Source: an uncultured Bacteroides sp. (GTDB taxonomy: Bacteria; Bacteroidota; Bacteroidia; Bacteroidales; Bacteroidaceae). From it: 7,518 nucleotides of DNA. This document shows positions 6,971 through 7,518 of the stretch, piece by piece; position 1 is the first letter of the stretch; the number at the start of each line of letters is the position of its first letter. Position numbers and translations under genes: made by a program. The stretch spans positions 1 to 7,518 of the forward strand of contig NZ_CASFWU010000117.1 in the NCBI RefSeq assembly GCF_949298305.1, written 5' to 3'. Below the pieces are notes generated by a model. It did not search any database. It saw only the letters and a program-made list of their open reading frames with translations, and was not told where the DNA came from.

Positions 6971-7035
6971 CCGAAGGCAGGCAACCTTCGGCAGGAATGT
7001 AGGCAACCTTCGACCCGAATGTTGCCTACATTCGG
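6971..7035. repeat. Array of three 21-base near-palindromes at 22-base pitch
   Basis: Units occupy 6971-6991, 6993-7013 and 7015-7035, each separated by a single C. The first two are direct copies sharing AGGCAACCTTCG (6979-6990 and 7001-7012). The third is inverted; read on the minus strand it has CCGAATGT, the same AGGCAAC core, then ATTCGG. Units 1 and 3 have self-complementary ends: CCGAAGG/CCTTCGG with a 7-base loop, and CCGAATGT/ACATTCGG with a 5-base loop. Units 2 and 3 together also form a 13-base stem (6995-7007 with 7021-7033). The pitch is about two helical turns and is not a multiple of three, so this is a DNA- or RNA-level element rather than coding sequence. It is not a CRISPR array, since there are no spacers. 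Confidence 0.85.
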
Positions 7036-7141
7036 ATTGAATACAGCTTACCGGTTTTCGGCACCGCTTTCTCCACAAAATCCGAAGGCATCTTCCTGTA
7101 AGCATTTATTTCCATCCAAACTAAAAAATGTATGCTTTGCA

Positions 7142-7173
7142 GTTGGCATTGTACCTGCTTTTCCCTACTTTTG
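7142..7173 (+). promoter_or_regulatory. Bacteroides-type promoter of the downstream lipoprotein gene
   Basis: GTTG at 7142-7145 lies 20 bases before TACTTTTG at 7166-7173, whose -7 box is identical to that of the efflux operon promoter. Transcription should start near 7178-7181, about 20 bases before the ATG at 7199. The -33 box matches three of four consensus bases; a perfect TTTG at 7136-7139 is too far away (26 bases). This places the final gene in its own transcription unit. Confidence 0.6.
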
Positions 7174-7198
7174 CGAAATCTGTTAAATCGAAACCGGT

Positions 7199-7518
7199 AT
7201 GCACAGCAAGATTACTTTCCTGATGGCGGCAGCCATGTGGCTGGCCACGTCGTGTACGCAGCGGTACAAATGCGTAGAGAATCCCCTGATTGAATCGGCC
7301 AACACCATGACGCTCGACATCTCCAAGGTGGAACTGAGCGACACGGCCACCGTACTCCATACGGATGCCTATTTCCAGCCTCATTATTGGATCAGAATCA
7401 GTTCCGAATCCTATCTGTTGGCCGACGGCAAGAAATATGCCCTCACCGGCACGCAGGGCATCGAGGCCGACTCCCTCTTCTGGATGCCCGACTCCGGCGA
7501 GGCATCTTTCCTCCTCAG
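7199..7518 (+). CDS. Predicted lipoprotein, N-terminal part (truncated by window end)
   Basis: The frame is open from ATG 7199 to the end of the window: 106 full codons plus two bases. The first 19 residues look like a lipoprotein signal: MHSK, a hydrophobic stretch (ITFLMAAAMWLA) and a loose lipobox ATSC, with Cys19 the likely lipidated residue. The mature part begins TQRYKCVENP and continues with alternating polar and hydrophobic segments suggestive of beta structure (for example ANTMTLDISKVELSD and YWIRISSESYLLADGKKYAL). The style resembles the N-terminal domain found ahead of thioredoxin/TlpA-like domains in Bacteroides lipoproteins, but no CxxC motif is within view, so that is only a guess. 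The ATG is supported by the promoter about 25 bases upstream. No acidic export signal follows the Cys, so it may stay on the periplasmic side. It is probably unrelated to the pump operon. Confidence 0.78.
   Translation, partial: MHSKITFLMAAAMWLATSCTQRYKCVENPLIESANTMTLDISKVELSDTATVLHTDAYFQPHYWIRISSESYLLADGKKYALTGTQGIEADSLFWMPDSGEASFLL

Larger units (their letters stand above)
6824..7141. other. Non-coding, repeat-rich spacer
   Basis: Between the regulator stop and the next promoter I find no convincing gene, tRNA or T-run terminator. Contents in order are: a weak imperfect stem near 6824-6866 without a following T-run; a 13-base direct repeat (6913-6950); the 22-base-pitch near-palindrome array (6971-7035); and a lone half-unit, TCCGAAGGCA at 7081-7090, matching 6970-6979. 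The density of repeats contrasts with the short plain gaps elsewhere in the window. A 65-codon open frame at 6843-7040 runs through the repeats but looks non-coding. Confidence 0.6.

Noticed and set aside
6971..7035. CRISPR array
   Set aside because: The repeats are 21 bases separated by one base, and one copy is inverted. There are no spacers and no cas genes in view.
6971..7035. Intrinsic terminator for the two-component operon
   Set aside because: The hairpins are strong, but none is followed by a T-run on the plus strand, and the T-run at 6966-6970 precedes rather than follows the stem.
6011..7105. Long minus-strand open frame (364 codons) across the regulator and the spacer
   Set aside because: It overlaps the whole conserved response regulator gene and the non-coding repeats. 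No domain or plausible promoter supports it.
7121..7384. Minus-strand 87-codon frame opposite the lipoprotein start
   Set aside because: It overlaps the promoter and a plus-strand gene with a clear lipoprotein signal, and has no identifiable features of its own.

Overview
The window looks like a chromosomal segment of a Bacteroidota bacterium, most likely Bacteroides or a close relative such as Phocaeicola. The evidence is the Bacteroides-type promoter sequence (TAnnTTTG at -7) upstream of three genes, the near absence of useful Shine-Dalgarno sequences, the protein family types, and a characteristic gene order. The coding DNA is fairly GC-rich for that group. All genes lie on the plus strand.

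Bases 85-4815 hold a tripartite efflux operon. After a good promoter (85-116) come a TolC-family outer-membrane channel (150-1553), a MacA-type periplasmic adaptor (1610-2836), a MacB-type ATPase (2833-3594, overlapping the adaptor by 4 bases) and a MacB-type permease (3598-4815). In E. coli MacB the last two are one fused protein; here they are separate. Together they should form a pump that uses cytoplasmic ATP to move a periplasmic or membrane-embedded substrate out through the outer membrane.

Bases 4816-5031 are non-coding and rich in inverted repeats. A -7-like box lies directly against the start of the next gene. Bases 5032-6823 encode a two-component system: a four-helix membrane histidine kinase of the LytS/YehU (His_kinase) type and a response regulator with a LytTR DNA-binding domain. 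The kinase has almost no periplasmic part, so it may sense within the membrane or read the state of the adjacent pump. The regulator probably controls the pump, but that is inference.

Bases 6824-7198 are non-coding and are the least ordinary part of the window. They contain a 13-base direct repeat (period 25) followed by three 21-base near-palindromes at an exact 22-base pitch, the third inverted. A good Bacteroides promoter (7142-7173) then precedes the first 106 codons of a predicted lipoprotein that runs off the end of the window.

The protein-coding content is a recognisable, conserved type of locus. I do not see a novel protein system. The repeat array at 6971-7035 and the structured spacer at 4848-4944 are the observations most worth following up.
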